Notes under the pieces: model-generated
What the model was told of the DNA's origin: nothing
What the model saw: only the letters and a program-made list of their open reading frames with translations
Databases searched by the model: none
Position numbers and translations under genes: made by a program
Origin: Cristatella mucedo
Taxonomy: Eukaryota > Bryozoa > Phylactolaemata > Cristatellidae
Length of the DNA: 64,000 nucleotides
Reading direction: 5' to 3'
Assembly (NCBI GenBank): GCA_009760855.2
Contig: WPIO01000006.1
Span: 13,214,501-13,278,500, forward strand
In this document: piece by piece, positions 1 to 11,035 of the stretch
How the letters are laid out: the number at the start of each line of letters is the position of its first letter
Position numbering within the stretch: the first letter of the stretch is position 1

Positions 1-131
1 GACCTGCTGGTGCACGACCGAGCCCTTAATACACGGCTTCGGGTTTCATGCTGCCTAACCATGGATTAGCGAATAACCGGCTACGAGCATACATATGCTC
101 CTGGAACCGCGAATAACAGATATATGCAGCA
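1..131. other. anonymous sequence at window edge
   Basis: No coding or repeat signal recognised. It abuts the LINE-A 3' fragment that begins near 132 and may be a degraded continuation of it. Confidence 0.3.
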
Positions 132-579
132 CCTATCAGATCTACTCCCTCATTAGGCTAGGCGTCGTACCGCTCGCTTTTCGGAACGGAAACTAATCGT
201 TTACCTATACCTCGTACGAACCTCAAATCCTTTGGAGACCGTGCCTTTCGTTTGTACGCTCCCAAAGCCTGGAACTCACTTCTGACTTGCGTCACGACAA
301 CCCCTGACTTGACCATCTTTAAAAATAAACTAAAGGCGCATCTATTTATAACAGCATTTAATGAGTCCATGTGAGTCGTCCGTCACGTTCTTATGCGTGC
401 TGACACTGTGCATGCCGCCACTAACCACACTTGCATGCTGACCCTGTCCATACCGCCCCAAATCATGTTATGCTCGTTGTCATTGAACATGCTACCGCTA
501 ACCATTCGATCGTGCTTCTTTGCAGCAAATGTAAAGTGCCTAGAAAGAGATTGAGTTGAGGGCGCTATTTCAAATGTAT

Positions 580-580
<1 letters not shown>
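132..580 (+). mobile_element. LINE-A 3' end, 5'-truncated
   Basis: This matches other LINE-A copies here (for example 41,630-42,100) from the last codons of the reverse-transcriptase protein through the 3' UTR. Shared landmarks are the stretch encoding the FGDRAF and APKAWNS motifs, the UTR phrase around 'gcatgctgaccctgt' and the terminal segment starting 'gcgcc'-like with 'agaaagagattgag'. The terminal stem-loop is shortened because the 'ttctctga' half is missing. The tail has turned into a (TA)n array. Reading frames are broken, so this is a dead copy. Confidence 0.85.
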
Positions 581-612
<32 letters not shown>

Positions 613-627
613 TATAATATATATATA

Positions 628-666
<39 letters not shown>
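577..666. repeat. (TA)n microsatellite at LINE-A tail
   Basis: About 90 bp of TA dinucleotides with a few 'ataata' interruptions. It directly continues the LINE-A 3' tail, which suggests it expanded from the A/T-rich tail. Confidence 0.95.
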
Positions 667-668
<2 letters not shown>

Positions 669-1714
669 TCAGCAGTAATCTGGCCTATCTAGGACTTCGC
701 ACGTAAGAAAAGCCTGCGGCGGTCACGCCGTGTGTGAGGACTCCGTTGCGTCGCAGCGGACCTGGCGGTGCGTCGATTGGCTTCCTCTGCTCTCGAACTC
801 AAGCTATCGAGCATCGGCGACCCGCGAATCGATGTAGGAGGCCGAGCGGCGGCACCCACGCGGTGGTCTTACGGAGGGCGACGCGGCCCAAGCACTTCCG
901 GCGGCGGCTCTTTTTTCCGGCCCTTCATGCCGCGTAGTAGGCGCGTAGACGAAGAGACGGCTGCTGTATTCTCTACTGCTTATCCAATGCGACCTCTTGG
1001 AAAAATTTGCTGAATAGATGTTGTAATACTAGCGTAATGCATGACTATGACTAGAGCTTAGCAGCTCACCGCGAAGCTCCAGTCTACTTTTGTTAGATGA
1101 ATGAAAAATCGGAAACGCGGCTTGCAGCAGCCGCTGCTCGAACGGTAACCAGCGGGCGCAGTCCGAGCGATTTGCGATCCTGCCAGTACGACAAACGCAG
1201 AGAGAGCGGTCATACTAGCGGAGCGCCGGTATTCTCATAATTATTTGCATCCATACCAGTGCCACGCCCGCAGAGAATAACGAGCGAAAACAACATAGAA
1301 GACAAGCTCTTCCTTTGCCCCTTCACTGATCTTTCCTCCCCGTCCTCTCCTCTCTTCTTCTCTCTTCTCCTCACCCTTCTCTCCTCACCCTTCTCTCCTC
1401 ACCCTTCTCTCCTCTCCCTTTCTCTCGTCTTCTCTCCTCTCCTCAGTTGAATAAGCACGCTTCTCCTCTCTCTTGTATACCCATCTGCGAATTATGCTCC
1501 ACCAGCAGTTGATCAGAGTGAAAAATTATATAAACCTTTGATTATATTAACTTTTGAAACGCTCACACGCTGGATTACGTGATCATACTTTTTATAAGCA
1601 TCTATATAAATTAATCGATCATCAAAGTAATTTAGTAACAGCATAAAAGAGCATCGTGATTATCTGAGGAATTTGAAAGAGTTGGGCAAAAATGGTGGAA
1701 GTGGTAATAGAATA
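667..1714. other. anonymous DNA; CpG-rich patch and pyrimidine tract
   Basis: Positions 720-960 are GC-rich with many CpG and some short open frames without recognisable motifs. A strongly strand-biased C/T tract lies at 1,320-1,445 with a tandem unit close to 'ctcacccttctctc' repeated about three times. No gene identified. Confidence 0.5.
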
Positions 1715-1830
1715 ATTATAATAATAATCAACGTGATGAGCCTTTTGTGTAGGCCTTAAGAAAGCTCGATCTCTATTCATTCAGGTGCTTTATTACTAGC
1801 TGCAAGAGAAGCGGCGATCAATAGTAAATG
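1715..1830 (-). mobile_element. LINE 3' tail fragment, LINE-A subfamily
   Basis: Read on the minus strand it has 'ttgcagctag', a diverged 'aaagcacctgaa' and 'agagatcgag', then a TTATTAT tail. It resembles the LINE-A 3' end but shares the 'AATAGAGAT' spelling with SINE-II, as does the fragment at 18,904-19,060. Too short to carry coding sequence. Confidence 0.5.
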
Positions 1831-1959
1831 AAAAGAAAAGCAAGGTATCCTGCTTATCCAAGTGTGCAAATACACACAACTATCATGGTAAGACAAGCAT
1901 GCCAAAGCATAAAGAAGACATGCGGGTGCTGGTTAGTAGGACGCACGTTCACCCTCAAG

Positions 1960-3786
1960 GAATGCTGTGAATCACCATAACTTGCTGGCCATCAGGCCTG
2001 CTATTACCTCCGAGGCCCAGCTTAATGTTTGTCTGTGGAATTCTCACTCAATGTGCAATAAACCCTTACTAATACATGACATGATTATCGACGGCAATCT
2101 CGAAGGGGTTGGCCTTGACCTAGACCTGGCTAAAATTGAATTAGCCACCCGACTGTAACCGACACCACTCCGACACACCTTTCTTTCTTTCGTACCGCTA
2201 GATAAATCCAAACTGGTCGAGGAGTCGCCATTTTCGCACGTTTGTCACTCAATTTCAAACCATTCGCACTTCCCCTCAAGCAGTCTTTCGATCTCTGGTT
2301 TCGATTCCCTCCGACAACAAGCTGCCAATAATGACAGTAACCTATCGCCCCCCCCCCCGGGTACCAAGTTCTCCTTTATCTCATATTTTTCCGATCTCAT
2401 TTCGATTACTTGTGCATGCAATCAAGCTTTCCTCGTTATGGATGATTTTAACATTTATCTTGGCAACTTAACTGACACCTCGAGTGCCTAGTTTCGCGCA
2501 CTGGCTGATTGTTTTCACTTTGTCACCTATAATTAAGAAACTCTCTCCTCCGACCGCATGCGGATCTTATTCGGTCTACAGTGTGTGCCCTCCTCAGCAT
2601 CCGAAATCATCTGCGAATCGCGAAACCTCAAGAACCTTGACATCTACGCTGGTAGAGCGAAAGTATCTTATTTGCCCTTGCTGCTCAATCCCTCTTCCGA
2701 ACTGTCATCATTGGTTGAATGCTACTACACGAAATTAGCTGATGTGCTTAACGAGTTTGCACCTCTCTCTCCAAGCTCGATGTACGCCCTCGCCCAGACG
2801 GCCTATGGAATACCGCAGATATTAAACACGTAAACACTGCACAACAATAGTTCAGGTCTTATCTCAGAGGGAGTCACCAGAGCGATGATGTGAATGGACA
2901 AAGATCATCCAAGGAACCACTGAAGTTAGGGGTACCTCATGGCTCTTGCTTGGTCCGCTTCTGTTCACAATTTAGGCTCTCCCTCTTATTGATGTAATCG
3001 CCAAGCACAATCTAGGCTTTCTCTTCCATACAGATGAAACTCAGTAATACCTTTGCTTTGATCGCTCCTAGCCCTTCAGAACGTCAAATTCTCCCAACTC
3101 CCTTGTTGCATGTACTGCTGACATCCTCACATCAATGGCAGCAAACTTTCTCAAATTCAACGACTATAAAACCAACTTACTAGTTATGAGCATACCAAGT
3201 GTGACTCAGAAATTGGAAAGCTTAACGGTCAAAATCGGCTCTGCCAGCATATCTCTTGTTTCGGTTGCTTGAACCAGTGATTAATGTGCTAGCCCCGACC
3301 AAGGCCAAGGTGAATATGTTTGATGACCGAGGCCGTGGGCTCGAGCCCAGTGGCATATGTGAAGCCCCTGAATAGAGGCTAAATTCTTTTAGGGTGCTAT
3401 ACGAATGAGTTAGTGTTATTATTATTATTATCTGCACGAAATATAAGTGTCCTGTTCCAAAGTGACCTATTACTAGACGACCACATCAGCTCCACAGTCA
3501 AGTCTACTTACTTTCAGCTTTGTAACACTGCTAAAATTTGGGCTTGCTTAGACAGGGATGCTACATCCAATTTGGTCCATGCATTTGTGACATCCCGTCT
3601 CGTTTTCTGTAACTCAATGCATGCTGGTCTACTGACCTGAGCAATCAGGCACTTACAGTTGGTGCAAAATTCTGAAGCTATACTTGCCCGTTATGAGCGT
3701 CGCATTTGCCACATAACACCGTTTCTTTCCGATTTGCACTGGCTCCAGTGAAGCAGCGGATCGACTTCAAGGCTCTGTCACTCACG
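1960..3786 (+). pseudogene. LINE-A ORF2 remnant: endonuclease then reverse transcriptase, deleted between
   Basis: Decayed non-LTR retrotransposon ORF2, whose product would nick target DNA and reverse-transcribe its own RNA. Positions 1,960-2,830 match the endonuclease half of the copy at 29.3-31.3 kb: 'SMCNK', 'YRPPG', and a GDFNIH-like DDFNIY at about 2,440. From about 2,850 the sequence jumps to the RT palm (decayed [10 protein letters not shown] and YADDTQ near 2,930-3,050), so the linker and first RT motifs are lost. The C-terminal RT part runs to 3,786. A SINE-II interrupts it at 3,264-3,430, and the Mutator-like element follows at 3,787. Many stops and frameshifts show it is dead. Confidence 0.85.
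3264..3430 (+). mobile_element. SINE-II (tRNA-derived) inserted in LINE-A RT
   Basis: Sequence with a tRNA-like head, a B-box-like 'gggctcgagccc' at about 3,338, and a 3' module ending in 'gtgaagc' plus 'agggtgctata', then an ATT-repeat tail at about 3,414-3,430. LINE-A coding sequence stops at about 3,263 and resumes at 3,431, as shown by alignment with the uninterrupted copies near 37,200 and 41,240. The element is therefore about 167 bp. Confidence 0.8.
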
Positions 3787-6700
3787 GGGGTAAGTCTGGC
3801 AGTAGTAGGAGTTATCCCTCAAAACGGCCGCTAATAGGGGGAGTTGTCCCTCCAAAAGCATGTTTAAAAAATATTGTACGAAGACGAGTAAACTGATTAG
3901 CATGAAAATTGGCACGAAGAACACGGGTAGCATTAGCTATCGTTTGATATAATATATCTGATGTTTTAACCTTGTGATGACCTTTAAAAGTCCAAGGTCA
4001 CGTATAGGACTGCTGGTAAAAGGCAGCTCCTCAGTTTTCCGGTCAGAAAAATGTCTTTGTAGAAATATAGCAAACCACTCAAAAAATGCAAGACATTCCA
4101 CTGGACACTCCCCCACAAAAAATTATTTTTTTGTTGACATCTCAAACTGTTGACTGCCATCACGAACACAGCCCACGGACACTTTGTGACAGGCACATAA
4201 TATGCATACACACCCATCATGCATACATGCCCAGGTGGGGAGTGTGGAGACAGGTGAGCTCCACCTATATTCCAAGTTTCACACAGATCGGCCCAGTATC
4301 GACCAAGTTGTACACTGTACCAGGTACCAAGTACTACTGCTGTGACAGCACTCAGACAAGCCAACTGAAGCTGCCAAAGCATGTAGGTGACGAATAACAA
4401 GATTGTTAATATATTTGTTGCCATACAACATAGAAACACATACTTTAGAGCATGTATTTCGAATTTCACATCGATCGGCCGAGTTTTGACGAAGCTGTAA
4501 ATTTATAAGGCAAACAGTGGTAACAAGCTACTGCAACGACCAAGTCCGTGGTGCATTCAGTGGTGAATGCAGTTGCAGATGATGTTTATTTAACTTTCTG
4601 GAGGAGCTCAGAGTCTCAGCATTCATCCATATGGATGAAAGTTGTGCTTTGACAACATTTTGCCAGCATCCGTCATTGCAGAGTCCATTGCCAAAACCGG
4701 AAGTTTTGGCGAGTGCAAACAAAGACAACCGACAACCAAGAGACCAATAATGCTGGCATATATTTGCAGCAGAAGCTGCATAATGCACATATCGACAATT
4801 GCCTTGAAAAAGGCAGTCGTTCTGTTAAGCTCGGACAGTGTACAGTGGCAGACAGGCACGTGAGCAACTCGGCTTACTTTCTCGTTTTTTTTAATTATCT
4901 ACATAAATGGTCCATCACCTGAGCAGTATGCCTTATCATTTTTTTGCCTTTGTACAGGCTTCTTACGTACACCTTTCTTGTTGAGGCTGTATTTCGCCTT
5001 TGCTAAAACAGCTCTTGGATTCCCTGTCGTATCCCTCCATGAACAACCTCATATACCTGCCCACAGGAATGCCTAACCTTCTGAAAACTGGGATACGACC
5101 ACACATCCCTTCATTCTTCTGTAGACAGGCATGAGCCACTGCCACTAGAACTGCTGACAAGCCTGTATATTCAGTCTTTCGAGCCTCTTTCCAGATAGGG
5201 TTATGGAGGGACTCATTGTGATTTTGGGTGTGACCATGCAAACATTTTTTTATAAGGTCATCGGGTAGTTTATCCTCACACAGATCCTTTGCGGCTTGTT
5301 TTATCCCTGGTTTTAGCACGTGATGTCTTGATTTTGCATGGTCATAAACCGTATTAGTTGCTACAGCTTTCTCATAGGGACATTCAGACGACTCACCTTT
5401 CGTACAGAACCTGTGATCTGGCTCCTGATTAGTGGAGAAAGTATGATAAAAAGATTGCCATACATCCTTCTTCAAGCCCTCTAGATCATTCGTATTCTCT
5501 CTCACCGCACGGGCAAAGTGTTGCTGCAACCTACTAGCTATTCGGCCAGTTAGCCCACCCTGTCCACCGAACCCGCCCTTAACCTCTGGGTATTTCGCCT
5601 TCTTTCTTTTAAGGTTTCGCAAAGCAGTGCCCAGCCTCTTACTGACATGCGCTATACACTCCAGTTTTGTTATTTCTGTCTCTCCATACGGTTTGGCTTT
5701 AGTTACACTTTGCCAAGCTTTGGAATCCCCATCCCCTAGATACATAAGATAACGTGCACCACGGGTTTCTAGCGAGCGTTCAAACATACTGCTAGGGGAC
5801 GGATAGAAAGGCATGTTAAGCTGACTATTTTTGCAAATGCGGCTCCTACATCTAAGTACAAGCGTACTCGCAAGACCCACTAGGTCCGTTTCCCTACAAT
5901 AGACTTGGCTATTACAAGCCGGGCACCGAGCGTAAGCCATCAACGCCGTAGCCAGTGCGGCAACATCAAAAATAAGATTTCCAAACAGGAAATTATCACC
6001 CTCGTTCTCTTCTTTCTCTTTCACTACCCGTCGTTTTTTGGGTATGGGCGTGGCGACACCACCCGCGGGTCTAACCGGCAGTTCCCGAGATTGTCCACGT
6101 TTCCGAGGGCCGCTCGATTCCCCTACATTACTCACCAAAACTCCTTCATTTACTCGAGTTGCATCACGGCCTGCACTCACAGCACCAGCCGTGCACTGCC
6201 CAATAGTTGAAGGACGACGCGAGCGTTGCATTGAACCACTCATCTTGGAAGCTTGTGGGAGAACGTCCAACACGTGGCTGTTAAATGAAATGGCGGCAGA
6301 TGCAAAGGGTCGGAAGTAGATATTGGATTGGCTGTATGCATCCGGCTCAGAGGTCAACCTCCATAGCAACAGCTGTTTGCGGCTTTCCCTGCCCGCGATT
6401 ATGCTATAGCTTTACAGTCGTCTGGGGGACGCCGCCTTTATTACTTCCGGTTCAGTCATAATACAAACATGTTAGAAGCTGTGATGGAAACAGTACAGTC
6501 AAGGAACTCATTGCATTAATAGGCTTTGGCCGTGATGTTACCACCAGGGAATGCCGCGTAGCTAGGGCAGCTTGCGTATAGCTACGCGGTCAAACTTGTT
6601 ACAACTGTTATTGGACCTTGCAGGTGCCCCTACACAATTTACTTGTACAGATATATTAATGATGCATGACCATTATTTACTACATTTTTATAGCGAAAAA

Positions 6701-6957
6701 GTTACTATTTGGCGTATTTATTGGTCTGGCTAAGCAAATCATGCAGAATTCAGAGCGAAAATCATAACAAAGAACGCCAGTTACTCACTTCCGGTATATT
6801 TCCGGTTAGACAACATCTGGGTCTTTGATTTTTTTTTTAATTTTCCAGTTATGTGTCGATCGTCAAAACTTGGGATTGCATTCCTGAGATATTTACCTTT
6901 TAAAAGACCACTTACAAAAATACTTGATTTTTTACCCAATTTTCGTAGGCTACCCCC
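3787..6957 (-). mobile_element. Mutator-like DNA transposon, internally deleted
   Basis: The borders come from the interrupted host LINE-A copy: LINE-A sequence ends at 'gtcactcac' (3,786) and resumes at 'ttcattctc' (about 6,957). The ends start with GGGGGTA on both outer sides (3,787-3,793 and, on the other strand, about 6,957-6,951), a possible very short terminal inverted repeat. Longer inverted repeats were not evident by eye. About 10 bp of expected LINE target is not clearly present, so the target-site duplication is unresolved. The only coding content is the transposase ORF at 4,963-6,243. The rest of the element is AT-rich noncoding DNA. Confidence 0.65.
4963..6243 (-). CDS. Mutator-like transposase with internal deletion
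   Basis: An open frame begins upstream at 6,369. I prefer the ATG at 6,243 (MSGSMQ, residue 43 of the long frame) because the leader before it shows no domain. It would be 426 residues. Numbered on the long frame, the parts in order are: a basic nuclear-localisation-like KKRR at 111-114; a Cys pair CPAC at 149-152 and a C at 158 ahead of LASTLVLRC at 166-174; the transposase motif GDGDSKAW at 212-219, followed by PYGETEITKLEC; and a C-terminal CLHGHTQNHNES at 376-387. These match the metazoan Mutator-like transposase domain (as in tick and cnidarian proteins) from my knowledge of that family. In that family a long segment with the first catalytic Asp lies between the Cys-rich start and the DGDSK motif. 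Here the two are joined by only about 35 residues, so the enzyme is probably inactive. The frame is otherwise uninterrupted, which suggests a recent deletion. Confidence 0.8.
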   Translation of the reverse strand: MSGSMQRSRRPSTIGQCTAGAVSAGRDATRVNEGVLVSNVGESSGPRKRGQSRELPVRPAGGVATPIPKKRRVVKEKEENEGDNFLFGNLIFDVAALATALMAYARCPACNSQVYCRETDLVGLASTLVLRCRSRICKNSQLNMPFYPSPSSMFERSLETRGARYLMYLGDGDSKAWQSVTKAKPYGETEITKLECIAHVSKRLGTALRNLKRKKAKYPEVKGGFGGQGGLTGRIASRLQQHFARAVRENTNDLEGLKKDVWQSFYHTFSTNQEPDHRFCTKGESSECPYEKAVATNTVYDHAKSRHHVLKPGIKQAAKDLCEDKLPDDLIKKCLHGHTQNHNESLHNPIWKEARKTEYTGLSAVLVAVAHACLQKNEGMCGRIPVFRRLGIPVGRYMRLFMEGYDRESKSCFSKGEIQPQQERCT

Positions 6958-7592
6958 TTCATTCTCTTTCTCTAGCCTACCTATCTGAACTACTCCCGTA
7001 CCAGGCTAGGCATCGTACCACCCACTTTTCTGACTCAAATAGTTTATCTATACCTCGTGCGAACCTGAAATTCTTTGGAGACCACGCCTTTAGTTAGTAA
7101 GCTCCTAAACCTGTAACTCACTCCCGAATGACGTCACGACATCATATGACGCGACGACATTTACAAAGAAGCTTAAAGCAAAACATTTTATTTCACCATT
7201 TAGTGGGTCCCAGTGATTCATCCTTTGTGCTAATGCGTGCTGACACTATGCTTGCTGCCACTAACCAAATTTGCATGTTGACCCTGTGCATGTAACCTCT
7301 AACCAGGTTATACTTGCTGAAATTGTGCATTGTACCACTAACCATTTGATCAGGCTTCCTTTACAGCATATGTAAAGTGGCTAGTGGGTCGTGACAGCCC
7401 AAGAGGTAAGGTGCATGCTTTTCACAACCGAGGCTGTAGGTTCGAATCCGGCAGGGGGCGTTCCTTTATTGCCAACTGCAATCGGTGTTAAAAGCTGTTA
7501 AGCCTCTTCGGCCGCTATGCAAGTGATGCTGTTATATCAGCGAATATTAGAAAGAGATTGAGTTCTCTGACGGTGCTATACAAATGTATCAT
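6958..7592 (+). mobile_element. LINE-A 3' end, continuation after the Mutator-like insertion
   Basis: Continues the LINE-A copy that started at 1,960: last RT-protein codons with decayed FGDRAF-like and WNSLP-like stretches, then the 3' UTR. A SINE-I interrupts it at about 7,384-7,540, inside the terminal stem-loop segment ('gtaaagtggctag' before, 'agaaagagattgagttctct' after). The end is 'ggtgctatacaaatgta' plus a short ATT tail. Confidence 0.85.
7384..7540 (+). mobile_element. SINE-I inserted in LINE-A 3' UTR
   Basis: tRNA-like head with B box 'ggttcgaatcc' at 7,439-7,449, then the SINE-I body ('cctttattgcc', 'ttaagcctctt', 'gctgttatatcag'). It is somewhat diverged from the copies at 21.9 and 22.4 kb. 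It splits the LINE-A terminal segment, so it is younger than that LINE. Confidence 0.8.
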
Positions 7593-8149
7593 TATTTTAC
7601 TTGTAATGTGATCATACATGGGTAACAAAAGTACACAGTGAAAAGGATAGGTGCACGGATGGTATAAAAATATATCCCTGCCGCCCTCAGTCACGACTTG
7701 CTGAGTTTCATGGCGAACAACCACGAAAACGACAATCGCTTCACTCGGACCGCGGAGCAAATGCTGTGTGGAGTTGTCGGCTTCTTTATGAATGTCCTCA
7801 AATTAGAAGATGACTAAACGTCAGTCAGTAGTGAGGTCCTAGCTTTACGAGTATAGTAAGTAAACGCTCAATCTCCTAGGGATTTTAAACTAGTTAGATG
7901 CACATGTAAGCAACCAGGGCGAGAAGAGCTAATAGTGAAGCGACGGGAACGGGGAGGGGCCTATTACAAAACTAATTCGGATGGCCGGAGCAGGAGAGCG
8001 GAGGAACCCAATCGTGAATGACGGGATTTTCAAGTCGATATGCCGCTTGATAGGTAGCGAGCGCAAATTGACGAGCATTGGTTTAATGTAGCAGTTTCGA
8101 CGTTTACGGCAGCCAAGCCTATTGGCCGAGCTTTGCAAAGTGACTGATT
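7593..8149. other. anonymous DNA
   Basis: No repeat family or coding signal recognised. Confidence 0.4.
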
Positions 8150-8762
8150 GCACAGGCCGGGAGACCTACGAATTGTGACTTAATAAAGTTTAGTCGGAGT
8201 GTCCCCAACTCATGGATGAGCTAGGCTATGGTGACCATATTGTCCAAGCAAGCCTAAATTTATGCAACGTCGCCCATACGAAAGTGTGCATATTCAACTG
8301 TGGAGCTGACTCGGTCACCTTGTGACCACTCATTTGGAAGAGGGCACCGATATTGTGGACGGAGTCTACAGGGTATATGCCGATAGAGCCGATTTGTGGA
8401 GTTGAGCGTTCGAGATGCTGGGTAAAACTTGATCCTGCTAATAATTAGAACGCTGACTTTGTGCTCATTCAACTTAAAAAAGTCTTATGCCATCTACATG
8501 TGAATGTCAGTTGGGGAGCTGAGAGAATTTGAAATAATGGAAGGCGGGGCAAGGTCAAAGCACAGTTACAGCCTGTCGTCTGCATACAAACGAAAGCCTC
8601 GACTGTGCTCGGCGATTACATCGACCAGAGGGAAAGTATCACCTTCGGCAGGGAGTGGACTTACGAGATGCACTTCAATCAAAACCATTAAATACACTTT
8701 CGGAAAGGGGGTCTCCGTCGATATGTATGTCCCATATGTACGTACGCTAGCTGCCCACAAGT
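8150..8762 (-). pseudogene. LINE-A reverse-transcriptase remnant
   Basis: On the minus strand the frame from 8,760 contains PLVDVIAEHSRGF then YADD, matching [21 protein letters not shown] of the cleaner copy at 40.9 kb. The catalytic YADD lies near 8,575. Downstream (8,480-8,260), FFKLN...SSTVEYAHF matches FLKLN...SSTVKSAYF of the family. Both ends are truncated, and frameshifts are present. Confidence 0.75.
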
Positions 8763-9331
8763 GGGAGTACGATGTGCATTAACAGGAGCGGTGGATTCGG
8801 TGAATGAGTAAATGTAAAAATTGTTCTACACTTCCACTTGTTCTACACTGCACTGTGCTGCAGTTAACAGCCCATCGAGCCTGCACCGCTTGCTCAGTAT
8901 TCGGATCTTCAACTCTCCACTCCTTGGAAGCACGCTACTGGGCTACTGGCTACTGGACGACAACGGGCACGGGCATCAGCACTGTTTGATATATGATCTC
9001 CGGCACGGCTCTCCAAAGAGCCGTGCCGTCCAAGCCAATGCTTAGCCGGGTACGCGCGGCCGGCGCACTACAAGCCTGAGTGGTTTTTGGCTCGTATACC
9101 GTCGCCAACGGCCTTCATATCTATCACCCAATGAAGAAAAGTGCGACGACTGGTGGCAGAGTCAAAAAGACCGCCGAGAAGACCTAGACATAGTGGCATA
9201 GAAGTAGCGACTTAAGGCGATTGGAGAGATTGCGTCCGTGACCATCTCGTCGACCAACAACTGGCCCCATCACGGCATTGCTCAAGAGCTTTTTGGGGCA
9301 TCGTTTGGAGCATCCATCTAGCTCATAGTGC
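8763..9331. other. anonymous DNA
   Basis: No known family recognised. There is a local inverted repeat near 8,998-9,028 around 'cggcacggctctc' and 'gagccgtgccg', a perfect 11-bp stem with a short loop. Confidence 0.4.
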
Positions 9332-9672
9332 TATAAATATATGCTCCCACAGCCTGGAACTCCCTCCCGACCTGCATCAGAACATCCCCTGACCTGACCA
9401 CATTTAAAAGAAACTTAAAAACATACCTATTTAGGGCAGCATTTAGTGGGTCCTTGTGATTCGTCCTCGATGTGCTTATGCGTGCTGACACTGTTCATGC
9501 TGCCACTAACCACATTTGCATGCTGACCCAGTGCATGTAACCCCTAACCATGTTATTCATTTTGTTTGTTTTTCAAGCATGATTTTACTTACTATTCTAT
9601 TGCGTATCACTTTGCAGCAAATGTAAAGCGCCTAGAAAGAGATTAAGTTCTCTGAGGGCGCTTTATCAAGTG

Positions 9673-9709
<37 letters not shown>
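9332..9709 (+). mobile_element. LINE-A 3' end, 5'-truncated
   Basis: Starts in the codons for the PKAWNSLP motif and runs through the 3' UTR to an intact terminal stem-loop segment, then about 12 ATT repeats (9,673-9,709). This is the typical 5'-truncated product of target-primed reverse transcription. Confidence 0.9.
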
Positions 9710-10032
9710 AAGGCACTGCAAAAATGCTCGGTGCCTCTAGTAATTATTAACAAGCCGACCAGGGGATTACACAGGTTAATTCAAAAGAGCTTAGCATTTC
9801 GCAAAAAAGTTGCACCAATCTCATGCAGCGGCTACTTAGGGACATGCATTGGTGATTAAGTCCGAAACAGGCAATACTATTGCAAGCCTTGAGTTTGAAC
9901 TATATTTTAACAACATTTATTTGAAAACTTTCGCTGCTTTCTGCTTCGGCTGCTTTATAATTTTATCGTGTTACAAATTTTCTTTCGGTTCATGTTACTA
10001 TGGTTTTTCAATAGAATATAGTATACATAAAA
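9710..10032. other. anonymous AT-rich DNA
   Basis: Nothing recognised. Confidence 0.4.
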
Positions 10033-10145
10033 AATAGTTCATTAGTATAGCCCTCAAAAAGAACTATCCAGGCGCTTTACACATGCCACCTGGCTCCAGC
10101 CCACGACCCAGGTCGTTAAATGTTGAGCACCTTACACCTAGGACC
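10033..10145 (-). mobile_element. SINE-II, minus strand, partial
   Basis: Complement of the SINE-II 3' module ('aggcgctttacacatgcc') and tRNA-related part ('gcccacgac', 'gagcacctta'). The terminal tail is short and the head is diverged. Confidence 0.65.
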
Positions 10146-10944
10146 AACTGAAGGTTAATCTTCAAACCGATTTTGTGCAGCTCAAGTGGAAAATACCTGC
10201 TCCACGAAGTTGAATAAAGAATTTCAAGGCGTGGAGCTAAAATATAGAGACCATTCGGAGTTTTCAAGCAAGCTCATGCACAGTGACTAGCCTTGAAGAC
10301 CAATGAGCAATCCTAAGTAGTCATTTAGTCACCAGGTACTCAAAAGTAGGCAAGAACGTGATATTTAGACTTTTGCGAGCTTTTATAGGTCTATTATTGT
10401 ATTAGAAAATTGCCCAGCAATCAGTGGTCATTCTACTGTACTTTGTAAGGTTTTACCACCCCTCTGTGAAGACCCAGCCTGACTGACTAAAAAACCTGGC
10501 TTCGTAGTGGTTCACTCGTTTTCGCAATGCATTTCATAACCCATCCGCCAGGAAGCGGCTTACGAGGAAGACTAACTGCTGGTCTTATGATTAAATGCCA
10601 GTCATTAAATTCGTAATCAAGATCACCTGACAGATACTGCCGTTTCCGGCCGATGACTTCTTGCCTTCGAAAGCTGCCAATTGACTGCATTGCACACTCG
10701 TGTGTATCTGTCTTAATCATAAAATAAAATGTCGCCATTCTCAAAGCTATTTTATAGAGTTGATGCAATTTTGTCTTCCTCCAGAAAATCTTCATGGCTA
10801 CCAGTGTTGGTGCTGTTACAGGCAATCGAGTTTTTGCATTATGGGATGCAAAGTTGTGACGTTCTTCTATTCAATCACATGCGTCAACGATCTTTTTCTT
10901 GGGTCGTCCAGGCCTCCTAAGCGACTGGTCTCCCGGAGATTACT
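10146..10944. other. anonymous DNA
   Basis: Contains a 112-codon minus-strand open frame at 10,487-10,825 without recognisable motifs. It is treated as chance. Confidence 0.4.
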
Positions 10945-11035
10945 TATAATAATAATAACAATAATTTAGTTGATATAGTGCCCTCTAAGAATTCAATGAC
11001 TTTCTTGTCACTTTAAATTTGCTGGAAAGGAAGCA
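10945..11035 (-). mobile_element. LINE-A terminal 3' fragment
   Basis: Minus-strand copy of the last about 90 bp of LINE-A: 'agcaaatttaaag' then a diverged stem-loop and an ATT-repeat tail at 10,945-10,965. Confidence 0.65.

Noticed and set aside
3984-4469. 161-codon minus-strand frame with several hydrophobic stretches, like a membrane protein
   Set aside because: It lies in the noncoding side of the Mutator-like element, has no recognisable family, and its overlapping plus frame is equally open. AT-rich DNA gives such hydrophobic frames by chance.
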